The notes beneath the pieces were generated by a model. That model saw only the letters and a list, made by a program, of their open reading frames with translations. It ran no database searches and was not told the origin of the DNA. A stretch of DNA of 64,000 nucleotides from Pseudomonas neuropathica (lineage in GTDB: Bacteria; Pseudomonadota; Gammaproteobacteria; Pseudomonadales; Pseudomonadaceae): positions 184,459 to 248,458 of the forward strand of contig NZ_JACOPX010000013.1 of NCBI RefSeq assembly GCF_015461835.1, written 5' to 3'. Both the position numbers and the translations under genes were made by a program. This document shows positions 1-9,149 of this stretch, piece by piece; position 1 is the first letter of the stretch; each line of letters opens with the position of its first letter.

Positions 1-353
1 TCACCAAGCCCGGCGGCTGGTTGTCGCTGGCGTTCTACAACCGCGACGCGCTGATCTACCGCAACCTGCTCAAAGGCCATTTCAAGAAAATGCGCAAGAA
101 CAGCATGGCCGGGGAAAAGCAGAGCCTGACCCCGCAACAGCCTCTCGACCCACGGGAATTGGCAACGCAACTCGACGGCCTGTGGCAGGTCGAAACCCAA
201 AGCGGGATCAGGGTTTTCCACGACTACATGCCGGTGGAATTCCAGGCCCGCGCCGAACTCGCGGATTTGCTTGAGATGGAGCTCGCTCACCGCCGTCACC
301 CAAGCTTCGCCGGGCTTGGGCGCTATTTGCACTGGATCTGCCGGCCGATCTGA
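1..353 (+). CDS. cmoM: tRNA 5-carboxymethoxyuridine methyltransferase CmoM, C-terminal part
   Basis: The reading frame is open from base 3 (TKPGGWLSLAFYNRDALIY) and ends at a TGA at 351-353, so this is the 3' end of a gene that starts before the window. The late motif GIRVFHDYMP and the ending LGRYLHWICRP match the C-terminus of the SmtA/CmoM family. These SAM-dependent enzymes methylate the wobble cmo5U of tRNA. The SAM-binding domain lies outside the window, so the assignment rests on the tail only. Confidence 0.75.
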   Translation, partial: TKPGGWLSLAFYNRDALIYRNLLKGHFKKMRKNSMAGEKQSLTPQQPLDPRELATQLDGLWQVETQSGIRVFHDYMPVEFQARAELADLLEMELAHRRHPSFAGLGRYLHWICRPI

Positions 354-365
354 TCGGAGCGCGAC

Positions 366-980
366 ATGAAAGCTCAATCCGGGTTATTGCTGATCTGTCT
401 GGGGTTGGCTGCTTGCCAGAGCAGCAACCCGTACGTGGCGCAATCGCGGCCCTTGCCGCCGGCGCCAGCGCAAGCCGCCACTACGTTTGACCGCAGCGCG
501 TACCCGGCGCCGCCGCGTGATTACGGGCGCTATCGCAGCTGGGCCTGGCTCAACGGGCAACTGCCGCCGGGCACGGCCTGGGCGGATTCGGCGCAAGTGG
601 CCGAAGCGGTGAGCAACGCGCTGGATCAGCGCGGTTTGCGCCCATTGCACGACAATCGCCCGGCCGACCTGTTGGTCAGCGCCGATCTGCGGCTGGAAAC
701 CCGTTTGCGGCAGGTCCAGGACGACTACGGCTACTATGGCGGCGGATACGGCGGCTACGATCGATATGGTCGCGGTTATGGCATGTACAACACGGTGCCG
801 ATCGTGCGCACGTATTCGGAGCAGGTCGTGGTGGTGCAGGTCAATCTGTTCGACGCCGGCAGCGGGCAACCGGTCTGGAGTGCCAGTGCCGAAACCGCGA
901 ACAAGGGCAGCGAAATCGATCGCACCGATTCGATCCGCGAAGCTGTGGAAAAGGCCATGTCGGCGTATCCTCCGAGTTAG
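366..980 (+). CDS. DUF4136 lipoprotein
   Basis: This is a 204-residue lipoprotein. Its signal peptide ends in the lipobox LGLAAC with the lipidated Cys at about 17. The mature part has a Pro/Ala-rich linker, then a DUF4136-type fold with the characteristic YRSWAWL strand, ALDQRGLRP, a Gly/Tyr-rich loop (about 118-140), VVVVQVNLFD and a C-terminal IREAV...YPP. The function of the family is unknown and the protein is expected in the cell envelope. A paralogue follows 54 bp downstream in the same orientation, so the two are probably cotranscribed. Confidence 0.8.
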   Translation: MKAQSGLLLICLGLAACQSSNPYVAQSRPLPPAPAQAATTFDRSAYPAPPRDYGRYRSWAWLNGQLPPGTAWADSAQVAEAVSNALDQRGLRPLHDNRPADLLVSADLRLETRLRQVQDDYGYYGGGYGGYDRYGRGYGMYNTVPIVRTYSEQVVVVQVNLFDAGSGQPVWSASAETANKGSEIDRTDSIREAVEKAMSAYPPS

Positions 981-1034
981 CTTTCTGCCAACGGGAAGCT
1001 GCCGCAGGTTCATGTCTTCAACCGGAGAAAAACC

Positions 1035-1592
1035 ATGTTCCGCCGTCTCGCTTTACTGGCCATGGCCGCGCTGCTCAGCGCCTGCGCCGCCAACCAGGTC
1101 AACCACGACTTCGATGCCAGCCGCGACTTTGCCGCCTATCGCAGCTGGAGCTGGAAAGACCCCGCCCTGCAATATCGCCCCGATGATCCACGAATCAAAA
1201 GCGACCTGACCGAACAGCGCATCCGCCAGGCCGTCGCCGATCAGCTCGACCAGCGCGGTTTGCGTCCTGCGGCGGCGGGGGCCAAGGGTGACCTGAATGT
1301 GCAGACCTACCTGATCGTCGAGGATCGTCAGCAGCAAGTGACGACCAATTACGGTGGCGGTTGGGGTGGCCCGTGGAACGGCTACTGGGGCGCACCGATG
1401 TACAACGAAACGCGCAACATCACCTACAAGGTCGCGACCATCCAGATCGACCTGCTCGACGGCAAGGACGGCAAACTGGTGTGGCGCGGCAGCGATGAGC
1501 AGATGCTCGCCAGCAGGCCGAATCCCGAAGATCGCAGCAATGCCATTCGCGAGACTGTCGGGCGGATTCTGGCCAACTATCCACCGCGTTGA
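1035..1592 (+). CDS. DUF4136 lipoprotein (paralogue of the preceding gene)
   Basis: This is a 185-residue lipoprotein with the lipobox LLSAC (Cys about 17). It shares the YRSWSW, QLDQRGLRPA, Gly/Trp-rich loop, IQIDLLDGKDGKLVWRG and IRETVGRILANYPP elements with the upstream gene, so the pair is a tandem duplication of a DUF4136 gene. It ends just before a strong intrinsic terminator and a REPIN. The function is unknown. Confidence 0.8.
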   Translation: MFRRLALLAMAALLSACAANQVNHDFDASRDFAAYRSWSWKDPALQYRPDDPRIKSDLTEQRIRQAVADQLDQRGLRPAAAGAKGDLNVQTYLIVEDRQQQVTTNYGGGWGGPWNGYWGAPMYNETRNITYKVATIQIDLLDGKDGKLVWRGSDEQMLASRPNPEDRSNAIRETVGRILANYPPR

Positions 1593-1602
1593 GTCTGTTC
1601 AG

Positions 1603-1636
1603 AAAAAACGGGAGCCCCTGAGCTCCCGTTTTTTTG
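1603..1636 (+). terminator. Rho-independent terminator
   Basis: The inverted repeat ACGGGAGC/GCTCCCGT has a short loop, is preceded by an A-run and is followed by seven T residues. It lies 10 bp after the stop of the second DUF4136 gene. Confidence 0.9.
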
Positions 1637-1650
1637 CCCTGCGACGACCA

Positions 1651-1740
1651 CCGGTAGGAGCTGCCGAAGGCTGCGATCTTATGATTTTGCTTTTCAGAGG
1701 CCAAGATCAAAAGATCGCAGCCTGCGGCAGCTCCTACCGG
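1651..1740. repeat. REPIN (GTAGGAGCTGCCGAAGG family)
   Basis: Two inverted copies of a REP element begin with GTAGGAGCTGCC and flank a short AT-rich loop. The outer ends CCGGTAGGAG and CTCCTACCGG pair perfectly. Other members of this family lie at 37171, 49308 and 56757. Confidence 0.85.
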
Positions 1741-1796
1741 GGATTGCGCGTCTACACTCAGTTGCACCAATGGAGCTAGCGGCAAAGGAGTGCGCC

Positions 1797-3785
1797 ATGT
1801 CGCCTCGTTCGCGATTCAACGGCCCGGCCCGCCAGCGCGGGGCGATTGGCTTGATAGCGGCGGCCACCCTCAGTCTGGCGGTGGTGATGCTGCTGTTGGT
1901 GGTCGACACCGGCCGCCTGTACATGGAACAGCGCAAATTGCAGCGCGTGGTCGACAACGCCGCCCTCGAAGCCGTCAGCCGTGGCGGTAATTGCCTGCCG
2001 GGGCTGAGCGCCGCCAGTTATGCCGGGCAAAGCGCCGTGCGCAATGGCTACATCGTCGATGCCAGCAACACCCTCGCCACCACGTGCGGCACCCTGGTGA
2101 CTGCCGCCAGCGGTTTACGCACGTTCGCCGTGGATGCCACGCAAATGGCTGCGGTCAAAGTCGTCGCCAGTCGCACGGTGATCACCAGTTTTGCCGGCGG
2201 CGTACAAGCCTTGTTCAGCGCTACACCGGTCAGTCTCAATACCACGCTGAATGCCTCGGCGGTGGCCGCCAAACCGCAGCCAACGGTCGCCCAGCTGAAT
2301 ATTCGCAGCACGCTGGCGAGCATCGATACGGCCCAGTCGAACATCCTCAATCCGCTGTTTTCCGGGTTGCTCGGCGGTAACGTCAACCTCACCGCGTTAG
2401 GCTGGGACGGCCTGCTGAACACTGATATCAACTTGCTCAAATACCTTGATCAACTGGCGATCAATCTCAACGTCGCGGCGGGCAATTACACGCAATTACT
2501 CAACACTCAGGCCACGGTGACGCAACTGATTCAGGCGGCGGCGACGGTGGTGCAACTCAATGGTGCGACCGCGCAGGTGATCACTGCGCTGGGCCAATTG
2601 CAGGTGGCCGCGATCAACGCGGCGCCGGTCAAACTGGGCGACATCCTGCAACTGCAGACCGGCACCACGGCAGCAGGGCTGGACGCCAATCTGCAACTGC
2701 TGCAACTGATTCAGGGCGTGGTGCAACTGGCCAACAGCAAGAGTGCGGTGGCGGCGACGTTGCCGATCAGCGTGCTCGGGCTGGCGAATGTCACGGTGCG
2801 GGTGAAAGTGATCGAGCCGCCGCAGTTTTCCGCCATTGGCGATCCGGCGCGGGCCAAGGTCAATCCGACCGGGCCGGACCGGATTTATGTGCGTACGGCG
2901 CAGGTGCGCACGATGTTGTCGGTGAGCCTGCCGGTGCTGTCCGGGGTCACGGGGCTGACCAATGCGGTGTTGGGATTGGTCGCGGGACTGACGCCGACGC
3001 TCAATGCAGTCCTGAGTCTGAATCTGGTAGCAGTCCTGAGTTCGGTTGCCTGCGTCGGTTGCCAACAACTTGACCCACTCCTATTGCCATCCCCTGAAAT
3101 TGACATCAGCCTGGATGCTGGTGGCGCGAAAAGCTATGTCACCGATTACAGCTGCCCAACCGGGACAACAGGCACGAAAAGCCTGACTGCCCACACCATC
3201 ACATCCATTGCCGACCTCAAACTCGGAAAGATCGACCCTGCCAACGCCTTTTCCTCGGCCGCCGAACCGACTGTCACGCCGTTACCGTTGGTTGATCTGG
3301 GAATCGTCACGTGCCACAAAATTCTGGGCATCGGGACTTGCGACCCCTCCACCCATATTCAATACGGCGCTGGCGGCATTGCGATCAAACTCGACACCAG
3401 CGTCGCGCAAAACAATCAGGATCTGGTGTTCTCCAGCGCTACGCCATTCGCCACCCCGGCGAACCTCAAATTGCCCCCAAGCATTCAGTCGGCCGCACCC
3501 ACCAGTAACATCGTCGGCAGCCTGTCGAACACCCTCGCGGGCATCAACCTGATCGTCTACAAACCCCAGGGCAGCAATCCATTGGGGGCTATCGTTACCG
3601 ACGTTGCCTCGTTGATCAGCGATGTCGCCAGCAAATTGCTGCCGGTGGTGACCAACCTGGTCAGCCCGTTGCTCGACCCGCTGCTGAACAACCTGCTCAA
3701 AGGCCTGGGCATTAACCTGATGGATGTCGACGTCGGTGCCAACATGACCTGCGGCCAGACCGGCAAGGCCTATCTGGTGATCTAG
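1797..3785 (+). CDS. tadG: Tad pilus assembly protein TadG
   Basis: This is a 662-residue TadG-like pilus-assembly protein. The N-terminus RQRGAIGLIAAATLSLAVV is the single Tad-type membrane anchor (about 13-36), followed by the pseudopilin-like VDNAALEAVS and a long periplasmic/extracellular domain rich in Ala, Thr, Leu and Val. The start was placed at 1797 because AAAGGAG lies 7 bp upstream. TadG anchors the Flp pilus machine at the envelope. As I recall, tadG of P. aeruginosa sits at the end of the rcpC-tadD operon; here it is on the far side of pprA with its own promoter. It converges on pprA with a 4 bp overlap. Confidence 0.8.
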   Translation: MSPRSRFNGPARQRGAIGLIAAATLSLAVVMLLLVVDTGRLYMEQRKLQRVVDNAALEAVSRGGNCLPGLSAASYAGQSAVRNGYIVDASNTLATTCGTLVTAASGLRTFAVDATQMAAVKVVASRTVITSFAGGVQALFSATPVSLNTTLNASAVAAKPQPTVAQLNIRSTLASIDTAQSNILNPLFSGLLGGNVNLTALGWDGLLNTDINLLKYLDQLAINLNVAAGNYTQLLNTQATVTQLIQAAATVVQLNGATAQVITALGQLQVAAINAAPVKLGDILQLQTGTTAAGLDANLQLLQLIQGVVQLANSKSAVAATLPISVLGLANVTVRVKVIEPPQFSAIGDPARAKVNPTGPDRIYVRTAQVRTMLSVSLPVLSGVTGLTNAVLGLVAGLTPTLNAVLSLNLVAVLSSVACVGCQQLDPLLLPSPEIDISLDAGGAKSYVTDYSCPTGTTGTKSLTAHTITSIADLKLGKIDPANAFSSAAEPTVTPLPLVDLGIVTCHKILGIGTCDPSTHIQYGAGGIAIKLDTSVAQNNQDLVFSSATPFATPANLKLPPSIQSAAPTSNIVGSLSNTLAGINLIVYKPQGSNPLGAIVTDVASLISDVASKLLPVVTNLVSPLLDPLLNNLLKGLGINLMDVDVGANMTCGQTGKAYLVI

Positions 3786-6535
3786 GCGTCCACGGCAACC
3801 GGCAACTCGATGCAGAACCGTGCACCCTCCACCGAGTTGCGCACGCTCAACCGGCCGCCCATGTTGTCGATGATGCCGTAGCTCACCGACAGCCCCAGCC
3901 CGGTGCCGACGCCGATGGGTTTGGTGGTGAAAAACGGCTCGAAGATCCGCTCCAGTAAACGCGGATCGATGCCGCCCCCGTTGTCCTCGACCCACAGTCG
4001 CACATGCTGCTCATCACGTTCAGCGTAGATTGAGATCCACGGTTTGAAGCTTGAGTCCTTCTCGCGTTTGCTCAGTAACGCATCCCGCGCGTTGACCATC
4101 AGATTGATCAACACCTGTTCAAGCTGATCGACGTAGCCGCGCACTTGCACCTCGAACCCGGTCTCGCTGATGCGCAAATCCACGCCTTTGCCGCGCATGC
4201 CCTCGGCCAGCAGCGACAGCGTGCCTTCAATGGCCGAGGCGGGGTTGAACAGTTGCTGCTCGATCTCCGAACGTCGGCCGAATACGCGCATGTGATCGAC
4301 GACTTTCGCTGCCCGCTGCACCTGCGCATCAATGCGATTGAGCTTGTCGGTCAGGTAATCGACCTGCACATCGCCGTTGCCCAGACGCTTGAGCACGTTG
4401 ACGATGGCCATGCGCATCACGTTCAGCGGCTGATTGATTTCATGGGCGAGGCCGGTGGCCATTTCGCCAAGGGTGGCCATTTTCGCGCTTTGCGTGAGTT
4501 GCTGCTGCGAGCGGCGCACCTCGGTGTTGTCGCGGCCTACCGCTTGCACTTCGATCAACTGGCCGTGCTCATCGAACACGCCGCGATCGGACCACACCCA
4601 CCAGGCATGTTCTCTGCCGGGCAGTTGCAGGCTGATTTCCGCGGTGCTCACCGGTTGCTCCGCAGTCAGTGCAGCGAGGCGCTGGACGAACGCAGTACGT
4701 TGTTCCTCGGACATCCAGCTGCCCAGATCGACCCCTGGCAGTTCCTCCGGCGTGCATTCCAGATACTTCGCCAGCGGCCGGTTACCAAAGGTCAGAATCA
4801 GATCCGGGCGATAGCGACAGATCATTGCCGGCGAGTCTTCCACCAGAATCCGATAGCGCTCTTCACTCTTTTTCACCTGTTCGGCTGCCAGGGTCGCCTC
4901 GGTGACGTCCAGCCACAAACCGACCGCTTCGACCGGCAGGCCGAGGTCATTGCGCAGCAGACGGGCTTCATCGAGCAACCAGTGATACTCGCCGCGACGG
5001 TCGCGCAGTCGATAACGGCTGCGCACCGAACCTTCGCGCAGCAACTGGCGGCTGCGGGCGAAATACACCTCGCGATCCTCGGGATGGATCATCTCGACCA
5101 GTGCGCCGTCGCTGCAGTCCTCGAGGTTCCAGCCCAGCAAGGGTTGCAAGCTGGCACTGAAGAACGCCGGGATCAGCGCGCCTTCGTGGTAGTGCTGGAC
5201 GTAAATCACCGCGGGCGAGCTGGCAATCAGGTTGTCCAGCCGCGCATGCGCGGCGGCGGCCCGTTGTTGCTGGTTCTGGATGTCGCTGATGTCGAGCATG
5301 AAACCGACCAGCCGGCGGTGCTCGCCGCTGCCAATCAGTTGGCCCTGTACGCGATACCATGTGGGCGCTTGCGCGGGATTGCCGCCGTGCAGACGCACCG
5401 ACAGCGTCAGAGCCTCACCGTGTTGTTGCAAAGCGTGCAGACGGCTGCGCAACTCGTCGCGGTCGGCGGGATGGATTTGCGTCAGCCAGTCTTCCAGCGG
5501 CAATCCGCCAGGGTTGACGTTCAGGGCCGCCGCCAGCGTGGGCGCCAGCTGAATGTTGGCGTCGCCTGCAAGGATCTCCCACCAGCCGGTACCGAGCAGG
5601 GTTTGCAGCGATTCGATGCGTTCCAGTTGCAGGTGATGCTGCTGTTCGCGCAGGCGCCCCAGCAACGGCCCGGCCAGCGCGCCGAGCAGTGCCATCCAGT
5701 CACGCTCGGTCAGGTATGGTGCGGCGCTGTCCACGGGATAAAACCCACAGAGCAGCCAGGCCACCACACCGTGTTCATCGCTATACGGCACCGCGAAACC
5801 TTCGGCACTGCCGAACAGAACCTGCACTCGCGAATGTTCATCCAGGCCCTGATGCGCGCCGACACGTTGCGGCGCGGCACCGTTCAGGCTGTCCAGCGGC
5901 GTGCCCAGACGTTGCTGGTCGTGCCACAGGTTCGGCGCATCGTGGGCCCGATGCTGACGATAGATCTGCCAGCCCTGCTGCTCATCATCGAGCAAGGCCA
6001 GCGCCAGACAAGGGATGTGCCAGCGCTGGGCGATCATTTGCAATTGTTCGCTGACGATCGCCGGCAACCGCGCCTGGCTGCATGCGCGCAACTGGTCGCT
6101 GATCTGCCCGGCGAGCAATCGGCAGGCATCACGCTGGCGCGATTGTTGGCGTTCGAGCAACAAGTCGGCGATATCGATCAACTGCATCAGCCAGCCCTCG
6201 CCCAGCGGTTGAACCCAGCCACGCACGTGCACGGTCTGCTCGCCCAGACCGAAGAAGTCGAGATCAAGCAAAAGCCCCTGCCACTCCCTTGGTCGACCTT
6301 CGATGGTCAGTGTGCTGTGCGGCAGTAGATAGGCGCTCAGCGGTAAGGGCCGATCGTGAGTCTTGAACTGCGCCAACAGGTGCCGCAGCGGCCCGGCCAT
6401 TTGCAGCACGTCCCCGTCGTCGTTCAGGTACAGGTGCAAGCCTGTTGCGGGTGAACCGAGTGGGTCGGGCAACTCATGGGCGGCGGGCGGTGTGCGTTTG
6501 AGCAAACGCCCGAAAAGTTTGTCTCCAGACGTCAA
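3782..6535 (-). CDS. pprA: PprA-like multi-PAS sensor histidine kinase
   Basis: This is a 917-residue histidine kinase without obvious membrane segments. An N-terminal sensory region is followed by about three PAS/PAC units (roughly 310-680). The HisKA H-box GLAHEINQP has the phospho-acceptor His near 698, and the HATPase domain shows the N-box NLMVNARDAL, VEDNGGGI, FEPFFTTK and GTGLGLS. The position beside fppA and pprB matches PprA, which phosphorylates PprB to switch on Tad pili and adhesins in P. aeruginosa. The start is a TTG whose TGA overlaps the stop of the upstream pseudopilin gene (TTGA), which implies translational coupling. Confidence 0.85.
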   Translation of the reverse strand: MTSGDKLFGRLLKRTPPAAHELPDPLGSPATGLHLYLNDDGDVLQMAGPLRHLLAQFKTHDRPLPLSAYLLPHSTLTIEGRPREWQGLLLDLDFFGLGEQTVHVRGWVQPLGEGWLMQLIDIADLLLERQQSRQRDACRLLAGQISDQLRACSQARLPAIVSEQLQMIAQRWHIPCLALALLDDEQQGWQIYRQHRAHDAPNLWHDQQRLGTPLDSLNGAAPQRVGAHQGLDEHSRVQVLFGSAEGFAVPYSDEHGVVAWLLCGFYPVDSAAPYLTERDWMALLGALAGPLLGRLREQQHHLQLERIESLQTLLGTGWWEILAGDANIQLAPTLAAALNVNPGGLPLEDWLTQIHPADRDELRSRLHALQQHGEALTLSVRLHGGNPAQAPTWYRVQGQLIGSGEHRRLVGFMLDISDIQNQQQRAAAAHARLDNLIASSPAVIYVQHYHEGALIPAFFSASLQPLLGWNLEDCSDGALVEMIHPEDREVYFARSRQLLREGSVRSRYRLRDRRGEYHWLLDEARLLRNDLGLPVEAVGLWLDVTEATLAAEQVKKSEERYRILVEDSPAMICRYRPDLILTFGNRPLAKYLECTPEELPGVDLGSWMSEEQRTAFVQRLAALTAEQPVSTAEISLQLPGREHAWWVWSDRGVFDEHGQLIEVQAVGRDNTEVRRSQQQLTQSAKMATLGEMATGLAHEINQPLNVMRMAIVNVLKRLGNGDVQVDYLTDKLNRIDAQVQRAAKVVDHMRVFGRRSEIEQQLFNPASAIEGTLSLLAEGMRGKGVDLRISETGFEVQVRGYVDQLEQVLINLMVNARDALLSKREKDSSFKPWISIYAERDEQHVRLWVEDNGGGIDPRLLERIFEPFFTTKPIGVGTGLGLSVSYGIIDNMGGRLSVRNSVEGARFCIELPVAVDA

Positions 6536-6975
6536 AATTGCAGACTCGACTTGGCGGTCAGGTAAGTGGGCAGGCTGGGTACCGCGCCGATGCCCGGCAG
6601 AACCAGAAACGGCATGACCTGATTGAGCTTGCTGACCGGGTAATTCACTTGCACTGTCAGCAGGCCCGTCGCGCTGTATTCGACACTGGTGTCAACGCCG
6701 ACCACCAGGTTGAAGATCGGACGGATCCAGGACAATTGCTGGGTCAGCGTGGCATTCGCGGTGTTGATCACCACGGTTGAATAGTTGGGCGTGTTGGGAT
6801 CGACCGCGACACTGCGGCGCACGGCTTCGGATGTGGCCTGATTGAACGATTGCATCATCACCAAGGGCAGGCTGTAACTGACCAGGCCGTAAAACACGGC
6901 GAAAAAGATGATGAACACCAAGGCGAACTCAATCGCCACCGCACCTTTTTGCGACTTGCGAAAGCCGGTTTTCAT
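6532..6975 (-). CDS. TadE/TadF-type minor pseudopilin
   Basis: This is a 147-residue small pilus protein with the TadE-family N-terminus FRKSQKGAVAIEFALVF. The Gly-Ala before the +5 Glu is a type IVb prepilin peptidase (FppA) site, followed by a hydrophobic helix, so it is a probable minor pseudopilin of the Flp pilus. The ATG at 6975 gives a normal N-terminus; a GTG at 6999 would add eight residues but has no better ribosome site. It is divergent from fppA and overlaps the start of pprA, so it is probably cotranscribed with the kinase gene. Confidence 0.75.
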   Translation of the reverse strand: MKTGFRKSQKGAVAIEFALVFIIFFAVFYGLVSYSLPLVMMQSFNQATSEAVRRSVAVDPNTPNYSTVVINTANATLTQQLSWIRPIFNLVVGVDTSVEYSATGLLTVQVNYPVSKLNQVMPFLVLPGIGAVPSLPTYLTAKSSLQF

Positions 6976-7032
6976 GAGTGCGTCTACCCTGACTGTCACT
7001 GCGTAGTCTCAGCATAGAATCATTCCGCAAAA

Positions 7033-7521
7033 ATGGACGGTTTTTACCGGATGTACAGTTTTCTCCTCCTGATCTGGCTGGGCCTGTGCGCGGCGCAAGA
7101 TGCCCGCCAGCGACGCATTGCCAATGGGCTGACGCTCGGTGCGGCGGCGCTGGCGCTGATCTATCTGTTGTGGACCGGCAGCACTTGGCTGGGCGCAGAG
7201 GCGGGGCAGGGCGGTTGGGCCTGCCTGATCGCGCTGGCGCTGACCCTGCCGGGTTTCTTCATGGGTCGCATGGGCGCCGGCGATGTGAAATTAATGACAG
7301 CCCTCGGTCTTGCGACGGACGGTCTGTTTATTCTTGGCGTATTTATGGGGGCGGGCGTCGCCAGCCTGATCTGGATGCTGCTGGCGCCAAGAGTCTGGCT
7401 CCATATGAGTCAAGGGCTTAGAGAACGTCTGCGATATATGGCCCCGGAGATGTCAAAAAAGCTGCCATTTGCACCGTTCGTGCTGGTCGGTGCAGTGCTC
7501 GTCATGCTTTGGATCCACTAG
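7033..7521 (+). CDS. fppA: Flp prepilin peptidase FppA
   Basis: This is a type IV prepilin peptidase (A24 aspartic protease) of the short Flp-specific class, 162 residues and largely membrane-embedded. The catalytic aspartates lie in QDARQRRI (Asp 23) and in the signature GAGDVKLM (Asp 84). It lacks the N-terminal methylase domain of PilD, as expected for FppA/TadV. It should cleave the leaders of the two Flp proteins and the TadE/F pseudopilin in this locus. An alternative ATG at 7051 (MYSFLLL) is equally possible because neither start has a strong Shine-Dalgarno sequence. Confidence 0.85.
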   Translation: MDGFYRMYSFLLLIWLGLCAAQDARQRRIANGLTLGAAALALIYLLWTGSTWLGAEAGQGGWACLIALALTLPGFFMGRMGAGDVKLMTALGLATDGLFILGVFMGAGVASLIWMLLAPRVWLHMSQGLRERLRYMAPEMSKKLPFAPFVLVGAVLVMLWIH

Positions 7522-7540
7522 TCGCCAAGCGCCACTAGTT

Positions 7541-7573
7541 CTATGTACATAGTCGGAAAGTACGTCTACTTTC
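7541..7573. promoter_or_regulatory. Paired palindromes upstream of pprB (candidate operator)
   Basis: The 12 bp perfect palindrome CTATGTACATAG (7541-7552) is followed by the inverted repeat GAAAGTA-N4-TACTTTC (7556-7573). Both lie in the 126 bp gap before pprB. The GAAAGTA half-site recurs twice in the rcpC/flp intergenic region. Assigning PprB as the binding protein is inference. Confidence 0.45.
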
Positions 7574-7647
7574 AAATGAACTGGTTATACAGCCAAAGGC
7601 TGACAGTACAGGAATGGTCAGCTTTGGCCTGGGACATGGAGTAGCAC

Positions 7648-8436
7648 GTGAACAAGCTTACGTCTGCGGTAAAAGTCCTCGTGGTCGACGATCAGCCGTT
7701 GATCGTGGAGGAGCTGTGCGAGTTTCTTGAAAGCAACGGTTATCGCTGTGTGCCATGCGAATCCAGTCTGCAGGCGATCGAGCGTTTCAGTGAGGACGCG
7801 GAAATCGGTCTGGTGCTGAGTGATCTGCACATGCCGGACATGGATGGCATTCAACTGATTCAGGCGTTGCAGCGTTTGGCGGGCAAGCGTCGGGTGTTCG
7901 AGGCGATCATGCTCACTGGGCGTGCCGACAAGCAGGATGTGATCAAGGCATTGCGTGCCGGGATTGCCGATTATTATCAGAAGCCAATTGATCTGGATGA
8001 GTTGCTCGACGGGGTGCGGCGTCAGGAGGCGGCGCTGCAGGAGCGGCAGAAGAATCTGCAATTGGGGCATTTGAATCAGAAGTTGCAGTATCTGTCTGAG
8101 TCGATTGATGACCTTTATCAGGATCTGGACAAGGTGCGGCGTAGTCCTTCGGCGGTGGTTCGTGATGTGTTGGGCGGTGAGCCTGTCGAGGCTGAGGCTC
8201 AGGAGATGCCGGAGATTTTCAATCAGTTGTCGCCGCGGCAATTGGATGTGGCGCGGTTGGTGGGCAAGGGGCAGACCAATTATCAGATTGCCTGTGAGTT
8301 GGGGATTACCGAGAACACGGTGAAGCTTTATGTTTCGCAGGTGTTGCGGTTGACGCATATGCATAATCGGACGCAGTTGGCTTTGGCTTTGTCGCCGAGT
8401 GCTTCTGCTGCGCGGCAGAGGGTTACGGCGCATTGA
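7648..8436 (+). CDS. pprB: PprB-like response regulator
   Basis: This is a 262-residue response regulator. The N-terminal receiver has the acidic pair DD at 14-15, phospho-acceptor Asp 59 in LSDLHMPDMDG and Lys 112 in YYQKPID. A linker with a coiled-coil-like stretch leads to a C-terminal LuxR-type HTH (LSPRQLDVARLV...ITENTVKLYVSQVL). The position next to fppA and pprA identifies PprB, the activator of Flp pilus and adhesin genes. The nearby flp genes, autotransporter and TpsB/repeat lipoprotein are candidate targets. A 350 bp repeat begins 6 bp after the stop. Confidence 0.88.
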   Translation: MNKLTSAVKVLVVDDQPLIVEELCEFLESNGYRCVPCESSLQAIERFSEDAEIGLVLSDLHMPDMDGIQLIQALQRLAGKRRVFEAIMLTGRADKQDVIKALRAGIADYYQKPIDLDELLDGVRRQEAALQERQKNLQLGHLNQKLQYLSESIDDLYQDLDKVRRSPSAVVRDVLGGEPVEAEAQEMPEIFNQLSPRQLDVARLVGKGQTNYQIACELGITENTVKLYVSQVLRLTHMHNRTQLALALSPSASAARQRVTAH

Positions 8437-8441
8437 CTTGG

Positions 8442-8791
8442 CGGCCTTTGGGCCGACCAGGTTCTTGGGGTTTGGTGTGTATATCCGTTTTTTTGGGTGT
8501 TGCGGCTGGCGGTTCCGCCCTTACGGCGGGTCACTTTTTCAGACGCCAAAAAGTAACCAAAAGGCTGGGCCCCGGCGTTCGGCCCCTCGCTAGGGCTCGG
8601 GGTTCCTTCGTTCCGGGATCTATCCGGGGGGCATCGCCTACGGTTTGCTTCGCTGCACCTCCTCTCGATGTGTTTGGCTTCGCCAAACGGTCGCTGCGCT
8701 CCCACCCCCGGATAAATCCCTCCACTCAGCCTGCCGAAGGGGCCAGCAGATCAAAAGCTGCAGCCGAGCTAACGCTCATCCTGTTGAGTGG
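8442..8791 (+). repeat. Long intergenic repeat, copy 1
   Basis: A non-coding element of about 350 bp runs from CGGCCTTTGGGCCGACC to CGCTCATCCTGTTGAGTGG. A second copy in the same orientation lies at 18674-19031. Short internal palindromes such as TTTGGCTTCGCCAAA occur in both copies. Both copies directly follow a response-regulator gene. It resembles the long dispersed repeats known from fluorescens-group genomes; I cannot name the family with certainty. Confidence 0.8.
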
Positions 8792-8800
8792 TTAGGAGCG

Positions 8801-9140
8801 GGTGAGGGGCTTTTGATCTGTTTCAGAATCTGAATTTGCTTCGGTATTTCACGTCGGCGTAGCTCTCCCAGACACCACGGTCAGTTCCCTCTCCCTCTGG
8901 GAGAGGGCTAGGGTGAGGGGCTTTTGATCTGTTTCAGAATTTGAGTCCGACTCGGTATTTCACGTCGGCGTAGCTCTCCCAAACACCACGGTCAGTCCCC
9001 TCTCCCTCCGGGAGAGGGCTAGGGTGAGGGGCTTTTGATCTGTTTCAGAATCTGAATTCGACTCGGTCTTTCACGTCGGCGTAGCTCTCCCAAACAACTC
9101 GGTCAGTCCCCTCTCCCTCCGGGAGAGGGCTAGGGTGAGG
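8801..9140 (+). repeat. Tandem array of three 111 bp units
   Basis: The phrase CTTTTGATCTGTTTCAGAAT recurs at 8810, 8921 and 9032, an exact 111 bp period. Each unit contains TTTCACGTCGGCGTAGCTCT and the palindromic block CCCTCTCCCT-N2-GGGAGAGGG followed by GGTGAGG. The same core appears singly in the elements at 29300-29500 and 32850-33060. No coding sequence is seen. Confidence 0.85.
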
Positions 9141-9149
9141 GTTGGCTTT

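Noticed and set aside
4145..6328. 727-codon open frame antisense to the sensor kinase gene
   Set aside because: It lies fully opposite a clear PAS/HisKA/HATPase gene, has no domain and shows the low-complexity, His/Gln-rich composition typical of antisense frames in high-GC DNA.
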